A stretch of DNA of 64,000 bases from Hypomesus transpacificus (Eukaryota > Chordata > Actinopteri > Osmeriformes > Osmeridae): contig NW_025813938.1 of assembly GCF_021917145.1 (NCBI RefSeq), forward strand, positions 1,883,998 to 1,947,997. The letters run 5' to 3'. The position numbers were made by a program, and so were the translations under genes. The notes beneath the pieces were generated by a model. That model ran no database searches and was not told the origin of the DNA. It was given only the letters and a program-made list of their open reading frames with translations. Shown piece after piece: positions 45,332 to 57,503 of this stretch; positions within the stretch are counted from its first letter, which is position 1; the number at the start of each line of letters is the position of its first letter.

Positions 45332-48300
45332 TTAGTATTTGAGCTTTTTGGGCACTTCCCACGGGAAGGAGTCTCGGCCAAAGTGACCGTAGGCAGCTGT
45401 CCGCTGGTACATGGGTTTCTTCAGATCCAGCTCCCTGGAATACACAATTAACTCATTTAGCAGCTGTCACACACCAGAAGAGCTCAGAGGCAGGCATCAT
45501 CTCACACAGCCATAACACGCTCAGGTAATCAGCCAGTGGGGAGCGTCGAGAGCCACAAACAAAACGGGGGGGGGGGGGAAATCAAGAAAAAGGGGACAGA
45601 AGTTGAGTCGACTGGCTGGGGAAGGGAAGCAGCATGTGCACTTACCCTGCCTCCCAGCTCAGCCTTGAGCGGTGCGAGGACTGCAGCTGGGAGGGAAAGG
45701 CCATCCATCCCATTTAAAAAAAAAAAATGTCAATACGGCACTATTTCATGTATGCACCTTCCTACAAAAGCTAATTCCTTGTCTGTGCAAACGGCATGGC
45801 GGATAAAACCCATTCTGATTCTGAACTTTTAACAAGTCATGGAACTTCAGTTGGAAACCCCCCCCCCCCCTCCTCTCTCTGGGGTAATAAAACAGACTTC
45901 AGCCTCTAACAGCTGAACTGTGACCTTAGGCACTGCATTTGTTCCGTGGCGCACGGGGGAGGGGGAGCGGGTTGAGAATCGGCGAGCCCTGACTGGCGCA
46001 TTCAAAAGCCACACAGGAAGCAACAGCAGGAGGCGGACAAGGAATGGGTGTGGCCATGCCACTGTCCAGCATCTGCACCGTAGGGTATTAAAGCCCGCCT
46101 CTAGCTGTGATTGACAGCTCAGGCAGACCGTAGAGGAGGCAAGATTAGAAAGAGGGAGGAGCGAGGGGGGAGGGATAGAGAGGGGAGGGTTGTTGATTGG
46201 CTTAAGAGCCACGAACACTGAGAGGGTTCTACATTACCTGACAATGACTCCAGGTCGGAGGTCAAAGTTCTTCTTCACGATGTCCAGCAGCTCCCTCTCG
46301 CTCTTCTGGGAGGTTCCGTAGTGGAAGATGGAGATGGAGAGAGGGTGGGCTACTCCGATAGCATAAGCCACCTGATAGACCACGACAAGGAATTAGCAGG
46401 TTGGACTCTAGGACTTGAGGGAGGCATTATTAAAAATATCAGCTGGCTAGACGAACAAATGTGTTTAAAATTTAAAACAGGTTTGTTTACAAATGTGGGG
46501 TAGAACAGCACCTTTTTTTTTTTTTACTCAGAATGCAGCCGTTAATTATTTTCCTAAGTGGGATGGGCGATATTTCAAAATATTGTTGGCACGTTTTACA
46601 GCTCTCCACCCCCCCCTCACCTGGACCAGCACTCTCTTGCACAGCTCAGCCTTGACCCCCCCCCCCCCCCTCACCTGGACCAGCACTCTCTTGCACAGCT
46701 CAGCCTTGACCCCCCCCCCCCCCCCCTCACCTGGACCAGCACTCTCTTGCACAGCTCAGCCTTGACCCCCCCCCCCCCCCCCTCACCTGGACCAGCACTC
46801 TCTTGCACAGCTCAGCCTTGACCCCCCCCCCCCCCCCCCCACCTGGACCAGCACTCTCTTGCACAGCTCAGCCTTGACCCCCCCCCCCCCCCCCCCCCTC
46901 ACCTGGACCAGCACTCTCTTGCACAGCTCAGCCTTGACCCCCCCCCCCCCCCCCCTCACCTGGACCAGCACTCTCTTGCACAGCTCAGCCTTGACCCCCC
47001 CCCCCCCCCCCTCACCTGGACCAGCACTCTCTTGCACAGCTCAGCCTTGACCCCCCCCCCCCCCCCCCCCCTCACCTGGACCAGCACTCTCTTGCACAGC
47101 TCAGCCTTGACCCCCCCCCCCCCCTCACCTGGACCAGCACTCTCTTGCACAGCTCAGCCTTGACCCCCCCCCCCCCCTCACCTGGACCAGCACTCTCTTG
47201 CACAGCTCAGCCTTGACCCCCCCCCCCCCCCTCACCTGGACCAGCACTCTCTTGCACAGCTCAGCCTTGACCCCCCCCCCCCCCCTCACCTGGACCAGCA
47301 CTCTCTTGCACAGCTCAGCCTTGACCCCCCCCCCCCCTCACCTGGACCAGCACTCTCTTGCACAGCTCAGCCTTGACCCCCCCCCCCCCCTCACCTGGAC
47401 CAGCACTCTCTTGCACAGCTCAGCCTTGACCAGCGACTTGGCCACCCAGCGGGCAGCGTAGGCTGCTGACCGGTCCACCTTGGTGTAGTCCTTCCCTGAG
47501 AAGGCCCCTCCGCCGTGGGCCCCCCAGCCCCCATACGTGTCCACGATGATCTTTCGACCCGTCAGGCCAGCGTCCCCCTGGCAACAGAACACACAGACGT
47601 TTTTAGGAGGAAGAGCACTTCGCAACTGGTTTACTTTTCCGTTCATAAAAAAAGACAACTTGGGACTCCCATTATTACGTTTCATTCAAGTTTACTTTTG
47701 GACTTGGTCAACTTCTTGTCCCTTACGTTAACTGTAGTCAGCTTCTCTCCATTCTTTAGTTCTTCAATGTTCTAAGAATTTACAGTACTTTTGGGGGTAA
47801 AGGCAAAAAAATCCTGACTACAAACGTCAACATGTCCTCCCTGCTAGCGCCGTCCCCGGAGGCGGAGTCTGACGCTCACCTGACCCGGAGGCGGAGTCTG
47901 ACGCTCACCTGACCTGTAGGCGGAGTCTGACGCTCACCTGACCTGTAGGCGGAGTCTGACGCTCACCTGACCTGTAGGCGGAGTCTGACGCTCACCTGAG
48001 GGCCCCCGATGACGAAGCGCCCGCTGGGCTGCAGGTGGTAGATGGTGTCATCGTCCAGGTAGACGCAGGGCACCACGGCCTTCACCACCTTCTCCTTCAG
48101 AGCATCACGCATCTCGTCCAGGCAGATGTCCTCGTCGTGCTGCACGGACACCACGATGGTGTGGACACGCACGGGCAGCATGGCGCCCCGGTCCTGCCTG
48201 TACTGCACAGTCACCTGACGACACAGAAAACAGAGAGAGAGAGTGAGAAGAGGCTCCGGGTTAGAGGTCAAGGTTAAAGGTCGAGAGGGAGGGGAATAGG

Positions 48301-50451
48301 AGACAGATAGTAAGGGGGAGAGAGACAGAAAGAAAAGGGATGTTCCGTCCCTTTTTATCAAGAGAACCATTTAAATAACATGACCTTGACAGAAATAGGC
48401 CAATGGGTTCAAATTCCTGCCCTGGCTCCAGTGAGGAGGTCTACCTGGGTCTTGGAGTCAGGTCTCAGCCAAGGAAGGGTTCCGTTGCGGCGCAGTTCGG
48501 CCATCTTGGCGTTCAGCTTGTGGGCAAGGACGATGGTGAGGGGCATGCACTCCTCGGTCTCGTCCGTGGCGTAGCCGAACATCAGGCCCTGGGAGAGAAG
48601 ACAAACAATCAGTTGCAACAACAACAACAAAACGTGCAACAACAACGCAAAGTATTCGTTTGGCTGCTGCTTTAGGCGTAACTACAGCACAGGAGTGGAT
48701 TTGAACTTCTTGATCCGCAGTCGAAGTGCTCTAACCACTAAGCTGTCCCCCCCTTCCCTTTCTGCGACGTAAACACAGAAAGCTGCTTCGCCTAACAGTG
48801 TTTGCTGCTGGTCGGTTGCCCTCAGGGAGGAGCGACGGACCCAAAACACACCTGGTCCCCCGCCCCGATGTCCTCCTCGTTGCGGTCGATGTGAACGCCC
48901 TGGGCGATGTCAGGAGACTGCTGCTCCAGAGCCACCAGCACGTTGCAGGTCTTGTAGTCGAAGCCTGCGAACGAGGAGGGCCATTAAAAAAAAGGGCACA
49001 GTCAATAGTTTTGAGTGCAGAGTGGATTTGAGGGATGGCTGGGAGGGGAGTGTAGTCGGAGGGAAACGCACCTTTGGAAGAGTCATCGTAACCGATGTGA
49101 CGAATGGTATCACGTACGACCTTCTGATAATCAACTGTGGCTCGAGATGTCACCTCTCCAGCCAGCAGAATCATTCCAGTCTTGGCAACAGTCTCTGCGA
49201 GAGGGAGATACGAAAGTGAAAATGCCTTTTTCGTCATCTGTGGCAGCAGTGTTGTTGCCACAAAACACAATAACCTGCTATGCACACTTTCAATAGAGTG
49301 CTAAATAATGCAGGAAAGAGTAGCTGACTTCATAGCAGGATGAGGTTGCATCACTTTTCTCTTACCACAAGCAACCTTAGCATCGGGGTCCTGCTTAAGG
49401 TGAGCGTCGAGCACAGCATCACTGATCTGGTCGCAAATCTTATCTGTGGAAAGCAAAAAGGTTTGCAGTTATTGATCGGCTGTCTAATGAACCTTGACTT
49501 TTGTTGACGACATCGGCGGCCACACTAATTTTTCACTGCGTACCTGATAGTCAACGTCGGAATATTTCAGTTCCGTTATCCCCAACTATGCATTTTATGT
49601 GATTGATCGGGACCATTAATATTGTGATGTCGAGCGCGCCTCAAATTGAGTGTGAAAACCTACTGTACGGCAGTTTTGAGTTTCCATGACCGCAGCCTGG
49701 GATCACGTGGTTGGTGACCGTTAAAATACATATCAATTAACAGTTGGCAGTCGCCTTAACATTAAAGTTAAGGCTTGTATGTACCGTTTGAACATGTTAA
49801 TCCATGCAATGTTTGTGTAGAGCAAGAACTAATCTAACCATCCCGGCTTGGCGGACCACATTTAGACAAATCTTGGGGCTCGCGGCATCACAAACAATAC
49901 AGTGTACGTATTGTCAAATTCGCATTAGGTTAGCCCATCAGTATTGGCGGGCTATCTTGTCCGTAGGTAAGGTAAAAAGTTATCTAGTGAGCTATGCGCA
50001 CTTCCTTAGTCACAATAGTAGCCTACATTCTAAGCAGGGAGTTTGCCCTCAAGATTGCTAACAGTTGCAAAAATTATGTCAGACCATTTGGCCCACCCCT
50101 CATATGGCCATGCGGCAAGATGCTAGCTAGCTGTAAAACACGAGGCTTGAAATGGACCATTTAACACAGGCAACTAGCATGTCAGGTATCGAAAAATAAC
50201 TAGATCTTTTTAACATGCAACAACATTTTCATAACACTGTTGGTGAATATATAAAACACGTAACTAATAGGCTAAAATGAAAATCGGCACTTCGTAGGCT
50301 TGTGTTTGGCTTGTGGGCTAACCCGGTACTACGGCGTTAGCTACCTAGCTAATATCTTACCGGGATGCCCTTCTCCGACCGACTCCGAGGTGAACAAGAA
50401 GCAGTCCTCCTCAATAAGGGAGTTATGAAAACCGTTAATTTGTCCGTTCAT
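45332..50451 (-). CDS. mat2a: S-adenosylmethionine synthetase (methionine adenosyltransferase 2A)
   Basis: Cytosolic enzyme making S-adenosylmethionine from ATP and methionine. Nine exons: 50361-50451, 49366-49443, 49072-49194, 48852-48964, 48445-48588, 47996-48214, 47395-47577, 46238-46371, 45332-45434; 1188 nt, 395 aa, exactly the length of vertebrate MAT2A, all phases closing. Starts [15 protein letters not shown]. Catalytic signatures keep human numbering: GEGHPDKICDQ with His29 and Lys32, GAGDQG at 131-136, GDAGLTGRK at 257-265, GGGAFSGKD at 278-286. It ends [11 protein letters not shown]. The residues [11 protein letters not shown] at the end of exon 7 replace the mammalian KGGLCRRVLVQ. 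Exons 6 and 7 each end against a minisatellite that copies their donor (see findings). 3' UTR hairpins suggest METTL16/SAM feedback. Confidence 0.97.
46600..47435. repeat. Minisatellite carrying 14 extra copies of the mat2a exon 7 end
   Basis: Unit of 51-60 bp: ctcacctggaccagcactct, cttgcacagctcagccttga, then a run of about 10-20 C. Fifteen copies of the exon 7 end occur, the rightmost being the real exon 7 (ends 47395). Length variation is confined almost wholly to the C run. On the gene strand each unit is 37 nt of exon, the donor CAG/GTGAGG, then poly-G. Confidence 0.96.
47855..48000. repeat. 29-bp minisatellite carrying copies of the mat2a exon 6 donor
   Basis: About five units of gcggagtctgacgctcacct plus gacctgtag, the first with gacccggag. 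The last unit merges into exon 6 (ends 47996). On the gene strand each has CAGGTGAGCGTCAGACTCCG, so the donor CAG/GTGAGC is repeated. Confidence 0.93.
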
Positions 50452-50604
50452 CGTTTCTATAGTTGTTTACAGAATACAAACGCTTTAGAAGTATGAAATG
50501 TATCAACACAATTACAACCGGTGTTTTAAGCTAATGGCTCCGCTTTCTTGCTCTTTCTACCCTGCTGTGGTTCATTCCAGGCATTCGCGCACTGGATGGC
50601 GCAG

Positions 50605-50645
50605 CCTTCCACTATTTATTCTCGGTCGCGCAGACGTCACTGTGG
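50605..50645 (-). promoter_or_regulatory. mat2a: mat2a core promoter
   Basis: On the minus strand a CRE-like gTGACGTCt (50633-50640) is followed 13 bp on by a TATA-like aataaatag (50612-50620). A start about 25-30 nt further gives a 5' UTR near 130 nt before the ATG at 50451. Confidence 0.55.
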
Positions 50646-50719
50646 ACTTTACCATATCAAACGTGGGGGTGGAGGTTGGCCTAAAACATGGACCAGGTAG
50701 ACTTTGAGTTGGAACAACG

Positions 50720-52790
50720 TGTTCTATGTCTTTCTTTCTGTATCTCTGATAAGTATTACGGGACCAAATCAAGGCTTTTGATTAAGTTACAAAGCAGAAA
50801 GCCTAAGTTGATCAGATTTGTCCGGAGGGTAGGGTGGGTGAAAATTGGTATTGAGTTACGTAAGAGATAACGTACACAGTCTAGGCTTTTGACTTCATTG
50901 TACAGCTTTTACTTAGCCATAAATATATTTCAGGTTCATCAGGTGGTTACTGTTGGCAATTCTCCTGGCGTAACAATGTTTCCGGCAGCCGTAAATCAAA
51001 TTGTGAACGTTGGTTGTAGGTCTGTTACACTTCAGTGTATGTTCAAATGGCGGTTTAAGTGGGTTTTATTACACTTTATTGGATGGTGGATTTGATAACA
51101 GCTATGAAACACCGCTCATTAACGTTAACCCCGTCACAGGATACTGGTTTAATGCCCTCCAATGATATGTGAAATCCATGGACAGTTGACATATATGACA
51201 ACACTCAAAATGGACATTGATTGACACATATAGATTTTCAAAATCAGAACCAAAGAGGTTAGGTCCACCATCCAGACGTCACGTAAACTCGCAATATCAA
51301 ACCCTACTTCTACTTCCAGATTATCAGGAAAAAACGACGCACGGGGAATTGGTAGGAATATAGGCCTACAATAACCAACTATTTTTTTTTACTTTAACCA
51401 CATATAGTCAAGCACTATGAAGAGGGATAAACAGTGAAGAGCAGCTCTCAGTAGCTATATACTGATTGTGTTGTGTCACAGCACAGGGCAGATGGATGAG
51501 CGAAGCTTGTCGTGGCTGATGTACGTGTCTGTCTATAGTGTGAGTTACAGGATATGACAACCAGAGCTCACTCAAGCGTCTTTTAGCCTACATTATCTAC
51601 AAAACTGATCTTTGGCCAAATCTGTGCCAGTGAAATCAAACACCATAATTGTATTTTGTTGGAGGGAAAACAGTAAACAAACAGAAGCTGCTGAGTCATC
51701 AAGGATGTTGGTACGGTTTTCCTTTTCTTTACTGAGAGACATGAGTCATTTATCAATGACACAATTAAACAATTTTTTAAGACCAACCCTGCCTGATCCA
51801 ATACGGTCACAATGACAATGCATTTCCCAGCGACAAAGAAGTATGATTTTGATTCTATTCCTTTAACGCGGTTCAAGAATCACACCCTATGGGAAACAGA
51901 GTTGCCTTTGACCGACTTATAGTCATGATGACAATCCTGCAGGATAATAGCAACGTTGTGTTGAATACCAAAAACTCGCTTCCCTGGCTCATCGCAAAAT
52001 GAGGAGATTCTTATCAGGAAAACCATAAGATTGCCATGCCATGCTCTGTCCTACTGAAATGATTTTGATCGCCCCACTCCCTAATGGTAGCAGTTATCAT
52101 CCATCTTATTGTTACACTACAAATGCGCTACGATAAACCGATAAATGTAATCGCTGTGAAATGATTTCGGTGTAGCCTACATTTGCTTTACATGAAAATA
52201 TGCTGTGACCTGTCCAGTCTTTGCTCTTTTATTTCTGTTTGTGTGTTTTGGTGTCACCGGACCATGTCACCCAACATGTCATTGGTATTGCATCAGTGTC
52301 CGACACCGAACGTGACACGTTGGAGGCTAAAAGTTGTTAGGTGGGCGTTTATGTATACAATGAATATGGCATCAGGATATTTGGTCCCTAACAACTATTC
52401 CTTCATAAATCGTGTCATAACAAAATCAGTCAAGGTTACGAAACTACCAATGAAAGGCAAACGTCATTGTGTAACATGACAACACCGTTGTGCATGGATA
52501 GTAGTGCGTCTTTTACTCACCTTTTTATTGGTTACAAAACCCATGCTAATATTAGACAAGACTGAGCTTGCCTATACTATTTGGGGAATTCCCTAAATAG
52601 GGCATTTCAAAGTCCACATCCACATAGTCAATGACCTCTCCACAGAAAATATCCAATACTAGTATGATTGCAATAGTTGCACAGGACCAATACCAGAGCA
52701 GAAGGTAGCAGTGGAAAACGTCTCAGTTTGACACTATAGCTATCACAAACCCCACTTACTCTTAAGTTACTTTCATCAGGTTTCAGTTCT
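50720..52790. other. Spacer upstream of mat2a
   Basis: No exon, repeat family or RNA gene recognised; AT-rich unique sequence with short unsupported open frames. Confidence 0.45.
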
Positions 52791-52854
52791 CATGCTCTTG
52801 TCACTTCCCACCCTGCCAGTCCCTCCTGTGCTGCCGTCACCTCGTTTGGTTTTA

Positions 52855-53640
52855 CTGGCCTACCTCACCTGGACCACCACCTACCTCACCTGGACCACCA
52901 CCTACCTCACCTGCACCACCACATACCTCACCTGGACCACCACCTACCTCACCTGGACCACCACCTACCTCACCCGGACCACCACCTACCTCACCCGGAC
53001 CACCACCTACGTCACCCGCACCACCACCTACCTCACCCGCACCACCACCTACCTCACCCGCACCACCACCTACCTCACCCGCACCACCACCTACCTCACC
53101 TGCACCACCACCTACCTCACCCGCACCACCACCTACCTCACCTGCAGCACCACCTACCTCACCCGCACCACCACCTACCTCACCTGGACCACCACCTACC
53201 TCACCTGCACCACCACCTACCTCACCTGCATCACCACCTACCTCACCCGCACCACCACCTACCTCACCTGCACCACCACCTACCTCACCCGCACCACCAC
53301 CTACCTCACCCGCACCACCACCTACCTCACCCGCACCACCACCTACCTCACCTGCACCACCACCTACCTCACCTGGACCACCACCTACCTCACCTGCAGC
53401 ACCACCTACCTCACCCGCACCACCACCTACCTCACCTGCACCACCGCCTACCTCACCTGGACCACCGCCTACCTCACCCGCACCACCACCTACCTCACCC
53501 GCACCACCACCTACCTCACCTGCAGCACCACCTACCTCACCTGCAGCACCACCTACCTCACCTGCACCACCACCTACCTCACCCGCACCACCACCTACCT
53601 CACCTACCTCACCACCTACCTCACCACCTACCTCACTTGC
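52855..53640. repeat. 21-bp minisatellite (cctcacccgcaccaccacct type)
   Basis: About 37 units of acctcacccgcaccaccacct with c/t and g/c variants. Because 21 is a multiple of three it is open on both strands (TTTYLTR on plus, GAGEVGG on minus). The minus strand reads CAGGTGAGGTAGG, a donor-like core, in many units; no exon was identified next to it. Confidence 0.95.
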
Positions 53641-53827
53641 TTTTCCCCCGAAGCCCTCTCCCTGTAAACAGTCCTCTTCCTCCAGTTGCCTGCCAATGTT
53701 TTGTGGTGCCAAGATTTCTTGCCAAGATGTTTTGCATTCTTCGTTCTTTGTTTTTCTCTCTCCCCAGACTGACTGTTTTTGACCGTGCTGGCCTGCTGTG
53801 CGAGCCTAGGATTCCCTGCCTGCCCCT

Positions 53828-54160
53828 AGTCTGATCTCCTGGCCTGTTTGACTGATCTCCTGGCCTGTTTGACTGATCTCCTGGCCTGTTTGACTGATCT
53901 CCTGGACTGTTTGACTGATCTCCTGGCCTGTTTGACTGATCTCCTGGCCTGTTTGACTGATCTCCTGGCCTGTTTGACTGATCTCCTGGCCTGTTTGACT
54001 GATCTCCTGGCCTGTTTGACTGATCTCCTGGCCTGTTTGACTGATCTCCTGGCCTGTTTGACTGATCTCCTGGCCTGTTTGACTGATCTCCTGGCCTGTT
54101 TGACTGATCTCCTGGCCTGTTTGACTGATCTCCTGGCCTGTTTGACTGATCTCCTGGTTT
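53828..54160. repeat. 21-bp minisatellite (ctgatctcctggcctgtttga)
   Basis: About 16 almost identical units, unrelated in sequence to the 21-bp array 190 bp to its left. Open on both strands for the same reason (LTDLLAC, ARRSVKQ). Confidence 0.96.
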
Positions 54161-54284
54161 GCCTGTTAACGAGTGAACCGAGCTTTCCTTGCAACTCTGT
54201 TTCCTTGTCCTGCTTCAGGGTTCGAACCTGCCAGTCACAGTGAACCTCTCAACTGTCTTACATAAGGTTGTGAGTGTGCTGTCT

Positions 54285-54375
54285 GGCTCACCAGTCTGGC
54301 CCACGTTAGTCTGGCTCACCAGTCTGGCCCACGTTAGTCTGGCTCACCAGTCTGGCCCACGTTAGTCTGGCCCAC
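54285..54375. repeat. 28-bp tandem repeat, three copies
   Basis: Units of gttagtctggctcaccagtc plus tggcccac. Confidence 0.9.
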
Positions 54376-54379
54376 CAAA

Positions 54380-56780
54380 CAGGAACAATAAGACTCTACA
54401 AACAAACCAACTTGAGGAGGAGCTTTATTTTTCCGTCTGGACAGCGTGTGTCTGTTTAGGTGAGTAACCGGAGGGCTTCAAGCTCTGACACGCTCACACC
54501 CTGCCTCCTGGGAAGAGCCTCACGCCTCCCTCAGATGGCAACATTCAACAACCAGTTAGTCTTGTTAGGTTTACGGGAATCGCTCCGCCATGCCAGTCAA
54601 CATCCATCCCAGTTAGTACGTACAGTACAAGCTTGCAGAACCTAATCAATCCACAATAAAAGACAATGAAAGCTAACATTGATCTGCAGATAAAACTTTG
54701 AATTTAAATCATTTTTGCTACCACATAATAGTATGCCGTGTGCGTGGATAAATATATAAAAGTAAAAAGAAACATAATACAGTACATTATGTGAAATGAA
54801 ATATAAAATCAAATGCAATATCACTACACACCATTTTGCATTGAAATGATTGGCCAGCAGGATTCAGGCTCATCGGACACTCATAAGAAAATAAATCTTT
54901 TTGGCTTTGATTGTCATCTTTTCTCTATTTGTCATTTACATACATACTCTTGCCTGTTTTAAACATAAAATACACATATAATCACATTCTTTAGTTAAAG
55001 TTTCTATCCATATATATATATATATATATTATATTTATCATTGCACACGTGATCATATAACATGATTTAAAAAACAAGATTTTAGAACAGTGACAGTCAT
55101 TTGGAAAGCGATCTTCCATCACCATTGATAGTGATATTTTAAACCAACCGACAAGCTATTCCTTCCCTTTTTGCACAGATCTAGTCCCTGAAATGAACTT
55201 CAAGACATGTTCCTATACAGTACAGTAGCAGTTAAGTTCCAGTAAATAATCTAGTTTCTTTTGTCTTGTTTTCAGTTCGATCAGTTGAAAATAATCAAAT
55301 GTGTACAATACACAAAAGAAATTGGCATGAAATACATAAAAGTCCTTCTGGTTTCTGCAAGCACACGTATCCTGTGCTGTTCCTTTTCAGCCGTTATCTC
55401 AGAGGTCAAACTGTCCTCATCACGTTTAATAAGTCTCAACAGCCAAATATTTTACAAAGAGGAGTCAAAAACAGCACTTAACGGCACAAAATCACAGTTC
55501 TGGAATGTTGAGTATGCCCAGCAAACCATGCAATCACATACACACACACAAACACACACACACACCTGCAGACATCCAAATACACAATCACTTCCCTACA
55601 AACCCATTCATATAACACATACACACACACAATTAGGTTACAATACAACAGCACACGCACTCCTAAGTTACAGTAACAGCCCATAGGTAAATAGTCTAGG
55701 ATGGTTGCACTGGAGGTCACAAGCTACCAATCCAACACATTACTTCTAGAAATGACAGAACGGCGTCAGCTAATCACCATGACTACTGATAGAGAAGAGA
55801 GGAGGATGAGAGAGGACGTGTGTATGAGGGGAAGAGAAAGAGAGAGTGTAAAGTGAGAGACGAGGCAGGGAGAGGGAGAGATGATGTGAGACACAAAGAG
55901 AGGGAGAGTGAGAGATACGAGAGAGATAGAGGTTAAAGACCGTAGAACTAGAAAGAGAGGAGTTGAGAGAGAAGGAAAGAGGATTACAGTAATTACAAGG
56001 TACCCTGAAGGTGAACACTGCCCCCTATTGACTAGACACTTTATTGTCATCCTGGCTTTGCTGTACAGCATGTTGAATTCAGTCTAAAACTAAAAAAATG
56101 CTGTTGGAATGGCGTTTTTTATTTAGGTGTGGATGCATGCTTCCTTGGTCCGCGTAGGGCCTTACGTTGTACAATAGAGCCATATGGCTATTTCCATGGA
56201 AACATAAGACAATTCTCTACTGAAATGTAGACCAGACTTAATCGAGGCTCCAAATTCTGTCCGAATACTTTTCGTGGAAGCTAAATCGCTTACCTTGTCA
56301 CAAGACTGTTCTCCAGCCCGGACATGCTAATCTGCAGACTAAGTCTCAAGGGCACAAAGACTAATACACAGTTTCAAAACGTCTGAGAAACAAAGCGTGA
56401 AGTTGTACTGCCCCTGGATCTCGTCGTGTGAGGCTCTTGAAAAGCAGCCAACAAGGCCCTGCCTCGCCTCACCCTGCCTCGCCCCCTGCCTCGCCCTCCC
56501 CAGGGAGGGAGAGGAGGGACAGGAGAGCGAGGAGGCAGAGGAGAGAAACCTACACTTGCATTTTTTTTTTAAGGAGAACGCAAGAAGCTTTTAAAAATAA
56601 ACCAAGACGAGGGTTCCCCTCCGACCAGAGCCCTGGCCCTGGCCTTGAAGACATGGCATCAGAGAATGTGCATTTTCACTAAAGGAAACATACAATACAG
56701 TGCATGTGTAAAACAAACCACACTGAGGAGTTAGCCATGTGGCCCCGTGACAGCAGACCAACAGACAGGGGGGGGACTCA
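54380..56780. other. 3' flank of inpp5j
   Basis: No exon recognised. A possible AATAAA on the minus strand (56118-56123) could end the inpp5j transcript with a 3' UTR of about 660 nt; another lies at 54424. Contains AT (55012-55030) and CA (55538-55565) microsatellites and a purine-rich tract (55790-55975). Confidence 0.4.
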
Positions 56781-56781
56781 A

Positions 56782-57464
56782 TCACAACCCTGCGTCCTCG
56801 GCCCCAGCCCCAGCCCCTGCCCCGGCCTTCTCCCCTGGACTGGAGGCCTCGTCAGCGCCCCCCACTGGCCCGTTGGGGGCGTCGTCCTGGGCGGAGTGCA
56901 GACTGAGGCCCTCCACCGCTGGAGGTTTGGGGCTTCCGCTCCGGCTGTTGCTGCGGCGACCGCGGCGCTTGCGCTTGCTGGGGCTGGGGCTGCGTGAACC
57001 CTTCATGCTGTCGTCCTCGGAGCTGAATTCAGAGCTGTCGGAGGGGCTGGCTTCAGGGCTGGAGGTGGGCAGCTGGATCTGCAGCAGGGAGGGGGTGGAG
57101 GAGAAGGGGAGGGGGGAGGTCGAGGAGGAGGAGGAGAGGGGGTAGGGTGGAGGAGGAGAGGTGGGGGGAGAGAGATAAGGAAGAGTAAGTAAAGGTTCCG
57201 GAGCCCTGGCGGAGGCTCTGGAACCTTCTCTCCTCCTCCTCACCTGGAACGGCTCGGTCACTCCTACGATGCTGCTCATATTGTTGCTATAGTAACCCAA
57301 GAGGAAGTCTCCGGAACCCTTGGGCAGTTCTTCCTCGGTGAAGGTGACCTGCAAGAGGTTACGGACAAACAGACAGGAAGAGACAGAGAGAGAGACAGAG
57401 CGAGAGACAGAGAGAAACAGAGAGAGCGAGAAACAGAGAGAGACAGAGAAACAGAGAGAGCGAG

Positions 57465-57503
<39 letters not shown>

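Noticed and set aside
52792..53712. 291- and 286-codon frames of TTTYLTR or GAGEVGG repeats
   Set aside because: A 21-bp tandem repeat is necessarily open in several frames on both strands; no flanking exon, splice site pattern or family similarity.
53826..54243. CRISPR-like appearance of a regular 21-bp repeat, and LTDLLAC frames
   Set aside because: Units abut without spacers and the genome is animal; an ordinary minisatellite.
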